Notes: generated from the sequence alone by a model not told the origin. A stretch of DNA of 46,493 nucleotides from Bacteroidales bacterium (GCA_028698995.1 JAQVVM010000036.1:1-46493), one strand, 5' to 3'. Counted from the first letter of the stretch, positions 16,813 to 26,444 are shown. A program made the numbers and translations.

Positions 16813-19800
16813 TTAGTCTTTAACAAAAATCACCCTCACATTATCCAGCACTGTATTGCCTTGCAACAGCACAAATTGATAAATGCCATCCTTGAATGCA
16901 GTGTTACTGATTCTTATAGTACTCTGAATTTCATTAATTTTTATTTCACTGTGTAAAGTTCCAAGTACATCAAAAATGCGGATAACAACATCATCTTTAA
17001 GGTCTGGGACATAAACGTTTATAAGTGATTGATTCGTTACGGGGTTGGGTGTTACAGTTATGTAAGGCTCATCAACACTTATGGCAACATTATCTGTTAC
17101 TGGTTCTTCATTGTGCAAAGTATCATTACTGTCGTTAGATGCTATTTTTAACTGCATATTGTTTTCACAAAGGTGTTTTAGTTCAAAGAAGTCTTCCTTG
17201 CGTACAATACTGTCTAAAACGTCTTTTTCGAGTTGGGTTAAGCAAATCCATTTATTAAGTTCGTCTGTATTTTGGGGTTTTACCCATGTTGTAATGCTAT
17301 TCAAATGCGAAAGTGCATTGTCATAGTCATATATTGCCCTGTAAAGCAGAGCCTTATCTAATGAGGCGTAATAATAACGGTTGTAGGCATTGGTGTCATT
17401 TTGAGTTTGGGCAATGATGTTGTTTTGTATGTGTTTTAGATGTCCTACATGATTGGCTAACGTATTCTGAGCTGTTATGGTCGTATCGCTCACTAAGTCT
17501 TGAAGGATGTAAGCCATATTCTGTTTCATGTACAGATAGGCTTTGTTCAAATAATAATCGTCGGCAGCACTTGTGCTTAAAAGAGGATAATTCAATATTT
17601 CAAAAAGTCTGTCTGAGGCTGTATAATACTGTGCATTTTCTATAAGGCTAACCGCATCAAATAAGGCATTTGACAAAGTTATGCCATTATAATTTTGTGT
17701 GTTTATAACTGAGGAGCCGGCAAATGAATTGTCACCCATAGAAAGCGATAAGAGCGCAGAGCAAACACCATAAGTAGGCGCGTTATCTGACAGATAAATT
17801 TCATTTCTACGGCAAATACCATTGTGAATCAAAGTGTAATCTGTATTATAAACAGGCGATGAATTTGATGAATTCCAACGGTTATTCTGTGCAGATAAAT
17901 AGGTGGGACAGGCACTATAACCGCCTAAGTTACCGGTTATGACCTTTTTGTTAGTGTTTCTTTGCAGGTTGTTATAACCTGAGTTTAAAAACAAAAGGTT
18001 GCCGTTGCTTGCATAAATATTATTTTCGGTATTTACAGACATTCTTACCCTGCCTCCGATTGGTGTTTCATTTTCCGACATGTTTAATGAAGCGTTATTG
18101 CTGAAAGTAATACCTTTTAAATTGCTTCGCACATCGCCACAACGTACTGTAAGCTTTGTAGCACCGCTAAATGCGATACCGTTGTTAGAATTATACATTA
18201 TGAGTGGGTACAATACATTCAAACCTCCTGTTGAAGCTGAAATATAGTTAATGCCATCATTTGTACTGTAAGTAATTGATGAATTATTAGCAGTGCTTGA
18301 GAAGGTCATACCATCTGCATACACCCCATACCCATTTCCATCAAACGTACAATCGTTGAGGGTGATGCCTTTGTCATTAACATTTAAACCTCTGTCATTA
18401 TTGTAAAAAGCACAATTTGTTAATGTTAGTGGTGCACCATCTGTAAAATTTAACATGGCATGAATGCCGTACATACCGTTGCTGAAAACAGAATTTTCAA
18501 TAGTTATATTGGATTGACCATAGAGGGCAATACCCCTGTGGCCGGTTCTGTTGCCTGTTGAGGATGTTATTAAAATATTATCAATAAGAATTGAACCGCC
18601 GCTGCCATAACTGAGGCTTAACCTTGAGTTGGAGCCAGACATGACAACTTTACAATCGGCAAAAGAAATATTGTTTACACCGTGTAGGTAAACTGATGCT
18701 TGGGTTATTTCTAATTTTTTGTGGTTTTGGGTTTCACCTACAAACGACATTGAAGAATTTGAGGCTCCGGTTATGTTATAGCACTGACTGTCGGATAAAG
18801 TACTGCTAAAACGCACATATCCTTTGCCTTGGGTATAAAAATGTGCACCTGACAACAGTCGGAGTCTGCCCTTTATATCTAACTTGGTTTCATAATCCGA
18901 TAAGATGATATTGGCATTATTCATAAATATCAATTCGCCTGTTTGATTATTTGTAGAATCAATAAAAATGGTACCGCTACCACCCATTTCTATTGTTGAG
19001 CCGCCTTTGGCTAATAGGGTGGCGTTCCCTTTTACATGAAGCAGCCCCTCCCATTTATCATCCGGACACATGGCTGTGAGGTGGCTGCCGTTTTCGAGAA
19101 TAAGCAAAGCACCGGGTTCTAAGATTAACTGGCTGGTTTCGTTAAAGAACACATCAGAATTGACTGTAAGCGTACAATTTGCATTTAAAATAAGATTGTT
19201 ATTAATGGAAACATTATCATTCCATGTAACACTTGTACCTGCCGGAATACGAAAATCTGCAAAATCGGTTTGAGGCATTTGGTTGCTTGGTAAATCGTAT
19301 AATACTATTGGGTTGTTGAGTGTGCATAAAGCCAAAGAACAAGGGGAATAAATGACCTCATTAGTCATGCCTGGAAATGAAATTAATATGTGGTTGATAA
19401 CTCTGTTATCCCAATAAAAGTTAAAATAACCTCCTGTAGTTGTAAAAGTTGAATAAGAATGATATGAATTATCCTTTGCATAAACAACGGCATTTTCTAT
19501 ACCAACATTATTGGAGTTTACCACCCTCCCATGAATTCTATGATTTGGATAATTTAGAGGGTTTACATAATCCAAAGAATTTAAATTACAGTTGTCGTTA
19601 CACTGTTGATAATTGTACGCCTGAAATACACTGATGGCATCTTTATCGGCATTGCCTACTGCACGGGTATCAATTAAACCATAATAATTCTGATGTTCCT
19701 CTGAATTTCCCCGTGGATACCAATATAAATCTTTATGCAACCACCACGAATACCCCATTGCACCACATGCTTTTATGCGGTGTAAGCTGAAATAGGCATA

Positions 19801-20805
19801 ATCTGTCTGATCGTATTCTGTGCCGTGGACATAAGGATGCATACTTATATCCCAATTAGATGTTGTATCCATTACAAATTGTGGCACACCCGAAAAAGCC
19901 GTTTCTCCAATCATCCAAGGTTTATCAATTGCAAGTGAAAACCACCTTAGTTTGCTTTTAACGAATTTGAAATCAGGGTCATAATGTAACTGAGATGGGA
20001 CAGTATCATTATAAATCCACGGATAAACATGGAAGGATAGAAAATCAACAGCCATTATTGCTGGATCCCATCGAAAAACATCGTTGTCATGACATAGACC
20101 AATTGTTACTAATTGGTTGGGAGTAATACTTCTTATAGCATTGTACCAATCATTTTCTATTTGAAATACTTCAGTTTTATTAAATAAAAAAGATGAACTA
20201 TAATAAGGCTCATTAAAAAGGTCATAAGCCAAAATAGTTGTGTCATTTTTAAAATGATTGGCAAGGATACTCAAATAATCGGTATAAAAACCCCTGTATG
20301 CTGGACTTTCAATACTATCTGCACCCGTAATAAGTATAACTTTTAAATTATTGTCCTCTGCAATATTAATTACATTTTCTAACATAGTTAAATATTCGTT
20401 GTTATATAAACTTAATGGTACGTTATAGTTGTCCTCAATTCTAATTGAAAGACCTGTGATGCAGTTATTTGCACCAATAACTGAAATGCCACCAATTCGA
20501 ACGGTATTGAATCCCATTTGTGAAATAAGATTGAAATCCTCTTCAATTTTCTGGTCACAATCTGTATAGTTATTGCAATAGCTATATTGATAATGAAAAT
20601 CAGGAGCAGCATAAATACCACCAGCTCCATCTTCTCTTATATCGGCAATGTAATTACAAACAATAGGGTAAAATTGCTCACATCCTTTCATGAGTACGCC
20701 ATCATGTAGATAAATATGAGGATTGGTTTGAGAATTTACATTAATGCTGAAATAAAATACCGAAAACAGTATATAAATGAGTAACAAAAGTTTTTTTGTT
20801 TTCAT
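16813..20805 (-). CDS. Secreted GH5-like glycoside hydrolase with beta-helix and T9SS type A sorting domain
   Basis: This 1330-residue secreted enzyme begins with a signal peptide (1-25). The catalytic domain (about 30-400) is clan GH-A, most like GH5 cellulase/mannanase: the acid/base is E199 in YDLFNEP, the nucleophile E301 in KPWMIGETAFSG, and SFHVYPW is also conserved. Next come a carboxypeptidase-regulatory-like beta-sandwich (about 415-510), a module with LEPGALLILENGS and WEGLLHV (about 540-600), a right-handed parallel beta-helix of asparagine-rich turns (600-1000), and a helical stretch (1060-1220). The final 80 residues are a T9SS type A sorting domain (VTPNPVTNQSLINVYVP, then KDGIYQFVLL). 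It lies 17 bases after the 271-residue gene and is probably co-transcribed. The sugar substrate cannot be predicted. Confidence 0.88.
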   Translation of the reverse strand: MKTKKLLLLIYILFSVFYFSINVNSQTNPHIYLHDGVLMKGCEQFYPIVCNYIADIREDGAGGIYAAPDFHYQYSYCNNYTDCDQKIEEDFNLISQMGFNTVRIGGISVIGANNCITGLSIRIEDNYNVPLSLYNNEYLTMLENVINIAEDNNLKVILITGADSIESPAYRGFYTDYLSILANHFKNDTTILAYDLFNEPYYSSSFLFNKTEVFQIENDWYNAIRSITPNQLVTIGLCHDNDVFRWDPAIMAVDFLSFHVYPWIYNDTVPSQLHYDPDFKFVKSKLRWFSLAIDKPWMIGETAFSGVPQFVMDTTSNWDISMHPYVHGTEYDQTDYAYFSLHRIKACGAMGYSWWLHKDLYWYPRGNSEEHQNYYGLIDTRAVGNADKDAISVFQAYNYQQCNDNCNLNSLDYVNPLNYPNHRIHGRVVNSNNVGIENAVVYAKDNSYHSYSTFTTTGGYFNFYWDNRVINHILISFPGMTNEVIYSPCSLALCTLNNPIVLYDLPSNQMPQTDFADFRIPAGTSVTWNDNVSINNNLILNANCTLTVNSDVFFNETSQLILEPGALLILENGSHLTAMCPDDKWEGLLHVKGNATLLAKGGSTIEMGGSGTIFIDSTNNQTGELIFMNNANIILSDYETKLDIKGRLRLLSGAHFYTQGKGYVRFSSTLSDSQCYNITGASNSSMSFVGETQNHKKLEITQASVYLHGVNNISFADCKVVMSGSNSRLSLSYGSGGSILIDNILITSSTGNRTGHRGIALYGQSNITIENSVFSNGMYGIHAMLNFTDGAPLTLTNCAFYNNDRGLNVNDKGITLNDCTFDGNGYGVYADGMTFSSTANNSSITYSTNDGINYISASTGGLNVLYPLIMYNSNNGIAFSGATKLTVRCGDVRSNLKGITFSNNASLNMSENETPIGGRVRMSVNTENNIYASNGNLLFLNSGYNNLQRNTNKKVITGNLGGYSACPTYLSAQNNRWNSSNSSPVYNTDYTLIHNGICRRNEIYLSDNAPTYGVCSALLSLSMGDNSFAGSSVINTQNYNGITLSNALFDAVSLIENAQYYTASDRLFEILNYPLLSTSAADDYYLNKAYLYMKQNMAYILQDLVSDTTITAQNTLANHVGHLKHIQNNIIAQTQNDTNAYNRYYYASLDKALLYRAIYDYDNALSHLNSITTWVKPQNTDELNKWICLTQLEKDVLDSIVRKEDFFELKHLCENNMQLKIASNDSNDTLHNEEPVTDNVAISVDEPYITVTPNPVTNQSLINVYVPDLKDDVVIRIFDVLGTLHSEIKINEIQSTIRISNTAFKDGIYQFVLLQGNTVLDNVRVIFVKD

Positions 20806-20822
20806 ATATCGAAAGCTATATT

Positions 20823-21638
20823 TTATTGAATAAATATTTTCTTATTATAAATGCCGTAAGTTGATTCAATATTTACAAAGTAAATACCGGCAGTCAGATG
20901 GGATAAATTAATTTGGTTATTGCCCTGTGTAATTTGGTTGTTTAGAACCGCTGTGCCATTGGTATTTAATACTTTAACAGTGCCATTAGGTAATAGATTA
21001 TTATTGAAGTTTATTAAAAGCACTTTATTCTGAACAAAAACATTCAAATAATTTTGTTGTATATTTTGAATGTTTAATGAAGTTTGGCCTGCCAGTATTG
21101 GAGCATTAGGAGTCGCATTATATGCATAATCCTTAATAATGGCTTGTTCCCAGGTAGCTTCAAGGCGAACCCAACCATAATGGATATTATTATCATTATA
21201 AAATTTTAATCCAAAGTATAAATCTCCCATAGGGCATGGTCTATACAACCCAGGGGCATAACCACATATAATTGCCGAATTAATTGACCAAGTACTTTCT
21301 TCTTTAATTGTATCATTTAAAATTAAGTATAATGCATGTGACGGATTGTTTTCGTCAACAATAATATTGTTGATTAAATCTATTTGTGTTATTCTGAGAA
21401 TTCTAAAAGATGGACCTGGAAATTGAATACCCCAATAAATGCAAATTTCAAATTCAATTGGTCCATCATTATTTAAATCAAGCATATAACATTCTGGCTC
21501 TGAGTCTGAAAGAATAGTATCCTCAATTAAAACATATGGGTTTAATTCGGTGTAAACAATTTGGGCGTTGGTTTTTGCAGCAAAAAGGCTTATAAGCATT
21601 GCTGCGATAAAGATTTTGAGGGTGGTTTTTGTTTTCAT
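20823..21638 (-). CDS. T9SS type A sorting-domain protein of unknown function
   Basis: This 271-residue protein has a signal peptide (1-25, ending AKTNAQ) and a C-terminal sorting domain of about 75 residues (NYLNVFVQNKVLLINF, KVLNTNG, HLTAGIYFVNIES, KKIFIQ). The middle (30-190) includes YMLDLNNDGPIEFEIC and GDLYFGLKFYNDNNIHYGWVRLE. That pattern of an aspartate/asparagine turn and a GWVRLE strand recurs in Bacteroidota surface proteins but has no known activity. It is the promoter-proximal gene of a two-gene unit with the GH5-like enzyme, so it may act with it. Confidence 0.85.
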   Translation of the reverse strand: MKTKTTLKIFIAAMLISLFAAKTNAQIVYTELNPYVLIEDTILSDSEPECYMLDLNNDGPIEFEICIYWGIQFPGPSFRILRITQIDLINNIIVDENNPSHALYLILNDTIKEESTWSINSAIICGYAPGLYRPCPMGDLYFGLKFYNDNNIHYGWVRLEATWEQAIIKDYAYNATPNAPILAGQTSLNIQNIQQNYLNVFVQNKVLLINFNNNLLPNGTVKVLNTNGTAVLNNQITQGNNQINLSHLTAGIYFVNIESTYGIYNKKIFIQ

Positions 21639-21957
21639 AGCGGATTGTTTTTAAATGATTAGACAAACTTATATAAAAATTATATATAATCCAATTGTTT
21701 GTTGTTTTATTTTTTGTGAAAAAATGATTAAATATTTGTTACGTCTTACAAATATGTAAAGATAATAAATGCAAAGGATGCTGTTAATTAGAGGCTGTCT
21801 CAAAACTCGCTTTAGCTGAAAATCATCATAGCCCCATCCCTGAAGGGTGTTTCCGTGGCTAATAATTTACAGTGTTTTCTGACAATTTTATTTGCAGTGT
21901 ATAAAAAGAGGATAAACTTAATAATAAATTTTAAAGAAAAAACAGAATAGAATCTCT
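21639..21957. other. 319-bp gap with promoter and a possible insertion-sequence end
   Basis: Besides the promoter at 21664-21694, GAGGCTGTCTCAAAACTC at 21791-21808 resembles the terminal inverted repeat of many transposons of Bacteroidota. A short CCCTGAAGGG palindrome lies at 21838-21847. No transposase frame and no opposite repeat are present, so any element is reduced to a scar. Confidence 0.35.
21664..21694 (-). promoter_or_regulatory. Candidate promoter of the T9SS/GH5 unit
   Basis: On the minus strand TTG (21694-21692) is followed 20 bases later by TAAGTTTG (21671-21664), matching the Bacteroidota TTG/TAnnTTTG layout. It is 25 bases ahead of the ATG at 21638. This is the best-spaced promoter I see in the window. 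Confidence 0.55.
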
Positions 21958-22749
21958 TTATACAGCCACAGGTGCCTTAATATGAGGATGAGGGTCGTAT
22001 CCTGTCAGTTGAAAATCATCGTACGTAAAACCAAAGATGTCCTTTTTTTCTGGATTAATAATCAGTTTAGGAAGAGGTCGCAACTCTCTTTGTAACTGTA
22101 ATTTGGTTTGTTCTATATGGTTGGAATACAAGTGGGCATCTCCCAAAGTGTGTATGAAAAAACCGGGTTTTAAATCACATACTTGTGCAATCATCATGGT
22201 GAGTAAGGCATAAGATGCAATATTAAAAGGCACCCCAAGAAAAATGTCGGCACTACGCTGGTAAAGCTGACAGGAAAGTTTTCCATCGGCAACATAAAAC
22301 TGAAATAAAATATGGCAGGGCGGTAATGCCATTTTTTCTATGTCATCAACGTTCCAAGCTGATACTAAAAGCCTTCTTGAATCAGGGTTCTTCTTTATCT
22401 GTGTGATAAGATCTGAAATCTGATCAATATTTTTTTCTTTACCCTCCCATGAGCGCCATTGTTTGCCATAAACAGGACCCAGATTGCCTTGTTCATCAGC
22501 CCACTCATCCCAAATGCTGACACCGTTTTCTTTCAGATATGAAATATTTGTGGACCCTTTAAGAAACCATAGAAGTTCGTGAAAGATTGATTTGTGATGT
22601 ACTTTTTTGGTGGTTAGAAGAGGAAACCCATCTTCCAGATTAAAGCGCATCTGATAGCCAAAAACACTTATTGTGCCCGTTCCTGTCCGGTCTTCCTTTT
22701 TAGTGCCATGTTCAAGCACATGCTGCATCAAATCAAGGTATTGTTTCAT
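21958..22749 (-). CDS. thyA: Thymidylate synthase (ThyA)
   Basis: ThyA makes dTMP from dUMP using methylene-tetrahydrofolate. The 263-residue length matches the Escherichia coli enzyme (264). Diagnostic features are [12 protein letters not shown] near the N-terminus, the catalytic cysteine C145 in [33 protein letters not shown] and the C-terminal [10 protein letters not shown] closing tail. All residues expected for activity are present. It lies 11 bases downstream of the SxtJ-like gene on the same strand, so it appears to be the last gene of the carbamoyltransferase operon, an unusual neighbour for a nucleotide-synthesis gene. Confidence 0.97.
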   Translation of the reverse strand: MKQYLDLMQHVLEHGTKKEDRTGTGTISVFGYQMRFNLEDGFPLLTTKKVHHKSIFHELLWFLKGSTNISYLKENGVSIWDEWADEQGNLGPVYGKQWRSWEGKEKNIDQISDLITQIKKNPDSRRLLVSAWNVDDIEKMALPPCHILFQFYVADGKLSCQLYQRSADIFLGVPFNIASYALLTMMIAQVCDLKPGFFIHTLGDAHLYSNHIEQTKLQLQRELRPLPKLIINPEKKDIFGFTYDDFQLTGYDPHPHIKAPVAV

Positions 22750-22760
22750 ATATGTTTTTT

Positions 22761-23129
22761 TTACCAGACGTTTTCTATGTCTTTGCCGGTGAATCCAATG
22801 TTGCGTTCAACATAAGTGCTTTTTCTCTCCTTTTTTTTAAGCATCAAGGGATCTCCAACAAAAAGTTTGTTTATAAGGGCAATGGGAGTAAGAAAAACAA
22901 AAAAAACAATGGTAAGCATCACATTACCCATCACGTAACCAAGCCCTTTTGCAAATTTCCACCAGAGCCAACCGAATTTATCCGTAAAATATCCGGATAA
23001 CAGACTGATGACAGATAAGACAAAAGCTGCTATAACAAAAGCTTCTTGCTTGAAGATAAAATACAGGAGTATTAAACCTGTTGATACGGCCAAAACAGCT
23101 TCAAGATTCTTTTTTCTTTCAGTATTCAT
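22761..23129 (-). CDS. SxtJ family membrane protein
   Basis: This 122-residue protein has two hydrophobic regions (about 13-48 and 64-90) and the [21 protein letters not shown] motif centred near residue 56, which is the SxtJ signature. The C-terminal [25 protein letters not shown] tail is also typical, with the basic run and a terminal aromatic. SxtJ was named from saxitoxin gene clusters but is common beside O-carbamoyltransferases in many bacteria. Its role is unproven; a membrane partner of the carbamoyltransferase or of a carbamoylated cell-surface polymer is a reasonable inference. It sits 45 bases after the DUF5989 gene. Confidence 0.85.
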   Translation of the reverse strand: MNTERKKNLEAVLAVSTGLILLYFIFKQEAFVIAAFVLSVISLLSGYFTDKFGWLWWKFAKGLGYVMGNVMLTIVFFVFLTPIALINKLFVGDPLMLKKKERKSTYVERNIGFTGKDIENVW

Positions 23130-23174
23130 TTTTATATTTTTAAACAGCCGGAGCTGATACTATTATTTCAATAA

Positions 23175-23324
23175 TTAAAAAATGGTATAGATGAAAGGAG
23201 CAACAGCAGAGCCTCCTCCTAAAACTATCAAAATACCAATGAGTAACAAAACAATAATAATTGGTGTCAACCACCATTTTTTTCTTTCTTTAAGAAAGCC
23301 CCATAAGTCCTTTAGAAAGTCCAT
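23175..23324 (-). CDS. DUF5989 family 49-residue membrane protein
   Basis: This small gene reads MDFLKDLWGFLKERKKWWLT, then a single membrane helix rich in Ile/Leu/Val, then GGGSAVAPFIYTIF. That is the standard DUF5989 architecture: an amphipathic W-containing N-terminus, a basic ERKKWW turn, one transmembrane helix and a conserved SAxAPFIYTxF end. The family is found next to SxtJ and carbamoyltransferases, exactly as here. It starts six bases downstream of the SGNH hydrolase stop. Function is unknown; the complete domain and its position make it very likely to be a real gene despite its size. Confidence 0.88.
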   Translation of the reverse strand: MDFLKDLWGFLKERKKWWLTPIIIVLLLIGILIVLGGGSAVAPFIYTIF

Positions 23325-23330
23325 AATTTT

Positions 23331-24584
23331 TTATTTAATTAAATTATTAATGCGTACAAAATTACAAATAATTTCTGCAACTTCATCAGCTCCTTTTTCA
23401 GTATAATGAACATCATCGCTGAAATTGCTCATGTCTTTTTCAATTCCTTTTTCCAGAGCTATGTAAGGCACATTGTTAAGGACGGCAAGTTCTTTGGCTT
23501 TTGCATTAAAAGTTTCCATTGCCATTTTTAAAGAATGTACTGATGCTCTTTTACGGGCATAAGGTTTAAAATTATTTTCATTCTGGTTGTAACAAAATTC
23601 GCCGGACATCCATAAGCTCTTGATTTCATCTTCTGACATCACATCTTTGTAAAGAAATGGTTGTGAGATTACAATCGGTATGGAATTCCTGTCAATAATT
23701 GCACTGATAAGGGCTTGATAGAAATAGGTAAAAGAAATTAATGAACGGTATTTTTCAATGTCAAAATCTACTTCCTTATCTTTCTTTCGCAGCAAAACAG
23801 TATTTAGAAAACGGTCTGTATCAGTAATAAGTTTGTGTATATAAGATTTATAAGGGAGTGCTGCATGGGATGAAGCACCAAAAAAATGACTGTAATCATA
23901 ACTAAAGATAGGTTTACTGTATGACAATGGTGTAAAACTTCTGTAAACATCGTTAATGGCATGCATTATCAGCACCAAATCGGCATCATATAGATAATAG
24001 TAATTAGTATATGTTATTAATGAATGTCTTGTTGTAAACCAATCCTGGCCTGCATTAAAAACAGTGATTTTCTTTTCGGGAAAGTGTTCCTGTAATTTTT
24101 TCTCTAATACTGTAGGGTATTTAAGATTATAAGATAACTCCTTGCAGGCTGTTGTTGAGCCACCCAAAGCTAAAATACGAATCTCATTGGTGTCCTTTTT
24201 ACAAAAAATCTCATTTTTTAAAACAGGAGGCATCTGCAAAAAAGGATCAAAATAGTGGTATTTGTCTGAAAAGGTAATGGTTTTTACAAAAATCACAAGA
24301 AAAAGAAAAAACACCATTACTGCAAAAATGTAAAATCTCAACCTCAGACCTTTTACCATAATTAATTTATACATAAATGCAGGAACAAGGATGACAATAA
24401 GGAGTAAGGAAATTAATTCATAGAAGCCGATATTGTAAGATTCAGTAAAAATAATCCTTTCTGGTATCCCCAGAAGAAAAACCAAAATGACAAATAATAT
24501 AAGAGGACTTAGAAAAGCAAGTATTGTGTGTAATTTAGACCTCAAGGCAGAAGTATTTAATCTAATTTGAATTTTTCCATCCAC
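23331..24584 (-). CDS. Membrane-anchored SGNH/GDSL hydrolase
   Basis: This 417-residue protein has three membrane helices in its first 105 residues (about 18-40, 53-72, 83-102), followed by an extracytoplasmic SGNH esterase domain. The block I motif is LALGGSTTA with nucleophile S143. Block II glycine is in VFNAGQDWFTT, block III asparagine in LIMHAINDVYRS, and block V is D390-D-V-H393. All four are present, so a catalytically competent esterase or acyltransferase-type hydrolase is likely. It overlaps the carbamoyltransferase by 28 bases. It may modify the same glycan or lipid that the carbamoyltransferase decorates; the substrate is unknown. Confidence 0.88.
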   Translation of the reverse strand: MDGKIQIRLNTSALRSKLHTILAFLSPLILFVILVFLLGIPERIIFTESYNIGFYELISLLLIVILVPAFMYKLIMVKGLRLRFYIFAVMVFFLFLVIFVKTITFSDKYHYFDPFLQMPPVLKNEIFCKKDTNEIRILALGGSTTACKELSYNLKYPTVLEKKLQEHFPEKKITVFNAGQDWFTTRHSLITYTNYYYLYDADLVLIMHAINDVYRSFTPLSYSKPIFSYDYSHFFGASSHAALPYKSYIHKLITDTDRFLNTVLLRKKDKEVDFDIEKYRSLISFTYFYQALISAIIDRNSIPIVISQPFLYKDVMSEDEIKSLWMSGEFCYNQNENNFKPYARKRASVHSLKMAMETFNAKAKELAVLNNVPYIALEKGIEKDMSNFSDDVHYTEKGADEVAEIICNFVRINNLIK

Positions 24585-26419
24585 TTTTCTTTGTCTTCAA
24601 ACTGGGGTTGTTGTTTCTTGTCAAAAAGGAAATTGCCAATAACAAGGTAATCCATATCTGTGCGCATAAAACATTTGTAGGCATCTTCAGGAGTGCAGAT
24701 AATGGGCTCACCTCTGACATTAAAACTTGTATTGACAATGACAGCATAACCGGTCAGCTTTCTGAAGGCTTCGATCAACTTCCAGTATCTTTCATTAGTT
24801 TCTTTGTGTACTGTTTGTATTCTGGCCGAATAATCTATGTGTGTAATAGATGGCAGATCGGAACGTAGAAAATATAATTTCTCCTTTAATGGTAAAGCCG
24901 AATAATTTTCAGGCAGAGGATTGAGTCTTGACTTTACCACTTGTTGCACGAGAAGCATGTAGGGAGAGTGACTCTTCATTTCAAAATACTCATGGGCGTA
25001 TTCTGAATTTGCAGATGGTGCAAAAGGTCTGAATCCTTCCCTGAATTTTATCTTTAGATTAAGCTTTTTCTGCATTTCAGAGTTGCGTGCATCACCCAAA
25101 ATACTTCTGTTTCCTAAAGCTCTAGGTCCAAATTCCATCCGTCCCTGAAACCAGCCGACAACATTACCTTCGGATAAAAGCACAGAAACATCTTTTGTGA
25201 GTTTGTCAAAGTCTTCTATATAAGAATAAACAGCTTGGTATTTATTCGACATCTTTTTAGTATCATGCTCAGAAAACTCAGGCCCAAGGTAAGCGCCTTT
25301 CATCCCGTCCATGCCATCAGCTATTACCCTTTCTTTTCCATAATAAATATGATGAGCAGTCAGGGCTGCACCCAATGCACCACCGGCATCTCCTGCTGCG
25401 GGCTGTATAAAGATATCTTTAAAAATTCCCGTGTTCTGAAGTTTGCCGTTGGCTACACAATTTAATGCAACACCACCGGCCATGCATAAATATTCCGAGT
25501 CCGTCAGCTTTTTAGCTTCCTGAGCCATTTTAATTACAATTTCTTCGGTAACAATCTGAATGGCCAATGCCATATCACAATGTTTTTGCTCAAGTTCACT
25601 TTCAGCTTTTCGGGCAGGAAAACCAAAAAGTTTTTCCCACGAATCATCGTGTGTCATGCGCAAACCGGTAGCATAATTAAAATATTTCTGATTTAACCAT
25701 ACTGAACCATCATCATAAATTTTAATCAAATCCTTCTTGATGATTTCAATATAATTTTTAACATTTTCAGAATTGATGTCACCGTAGGGAGCTAAACCCA
25801 TGAGCTTATATTCTCCGGAATTGACTTTAAAACCTGTATAATATGTAAATGCAGAATAAAGCAATCCCAAAGAATGTGGAAAATGAAGTTCTTTCAAAAG
25901 CTTTATGTCTTTGCCTTTGCCATGGCTTATAGATGCTGTTGCCCATTCGCCCACACCATCTATTGTGAGAATTGCAGCTTCTTCATAAGGAGAAGGATAA
26001 AAAGCACTTGCAGCATGAGATAAATGATGTTCGGGAAAAAATAATTTTGTCCTTTTCTTATCGAAATGCCCCAAGTTATTTAGTTCTTCAAAAATAAGTT
26101 TTTTTAGAAACATCTTTTCTTTAAGCCAAACCGGGATTGCCATTAAAAATGACCTTAATCCCTTTGGACTAAAACTGTAATAGGTCTCCAGTAATCGTTC
26201 AAATTTAAGCAAGGGTTTGTCATAAAAAACAATGGCATCAATATTATTTAACTCCAGTCCTGCATAATCAAGACAAAACCTGACGGCATTTGTGGGAAAA
26301 TTGGAATCTTGTTTTATGCGGGTGAAACGCTCTTCCTGAGCAGCGGCTACAACCTCCCCGTTCTGGATGAGTGCAGCAGCTGAATCATGATAAAATGCAG
26401 AAATACCTAATATATTCAT
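24557..26419 (-). CDS. O-carbamoyltransferase (SxtI/NodU/CmcH family)
   Basis: This 620-residue enzyme transfers a carbamoyl group from carbamoyl phosphate to a hydroxyl through a carbamoyl-adenylate. The N-terminal Kae1-like half has MNILGISAFYHDSAAALI, EERFTRIKQD, the metal-binding HHLSHAASAFYPSP and TIDGVGEWAT. MAGGVALNCVANGK lies in the middle. The C-terminal YrdC-like half has GWFQGRMEFGPRALGNRSIL and VNTSFNVRGEPI. These are the hallmarks of TobZ, NodU and SxtI. Length is normal. It is the first gene of an operon with an SGNH hydrolase, DUF5989, SxtJ and thyA. A secondary-metabolite role is possible, but no synthase or sugar genes lie nearby, so a surface glycan or small housekeeping target is equally possible. 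Confidence 0.93.
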   Translation of the reverse strand: MNILGISAFYHDSAAALIQNGEVVAAAQEERFTRIKQDSNFPTNAVRFCLDYAGLELNNIDAIVFYDKPLLKFERLLETYYSFSPKGLRSFLMAIPVWLKEKMFLKKLIFEELNNLGHFDKKRTKLFFPEHHLSHAASAFYPSPYEEAAILTIDGVGEWATASISHGKGKDIKLLKELHFPHSLGLLYSAFTYYTGFKVNSGEYKLMGLAPYGDINSENVKNYIEIIKKDLIKIYDDGSVWLNQKYFNYATGLRMTHDDSWEKLFGFPARKAESELEQKHCDMALAIQIVTEEIVIKMAQEAKKLTDSEYLCMAGGVALNCVANGKLQNTGIFKDIFIQPAAGDAGGALGAALTAHHIYYGKERVIADGMDGMKGAYLGPEFSEHDTKKMSNKYQAVYSYIEDFDKLTKDVSVLLSEGNVVGWFQGRMEFGPRALGNRSILGDARNSEMQKKLNLKIKFREGFRPFAPSANSEYAHEYFEMKSHSPYMLLVQQVVKSRLNPLPENYSALPLKEKLYFLRSDLPSITHIDYSARIQTVHKETNERYWKLIEAFRKLTGYAVIVNTSFNVRGEPIICTPEDAYKCFMRTDMDYLVIGNFLFDKKQQPQFEDKEKWMEKFKLD

Positions 26420-26444
26420 TGAAAATTGGGTTTGTTTTATAATA

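Noticed and set aside
23191..23406. 71-codon + strand frame over the DUF5989 gene
   Set aside because: The minus-strand frame has a recognised family pattern and operon context; the + frame is its shadow.
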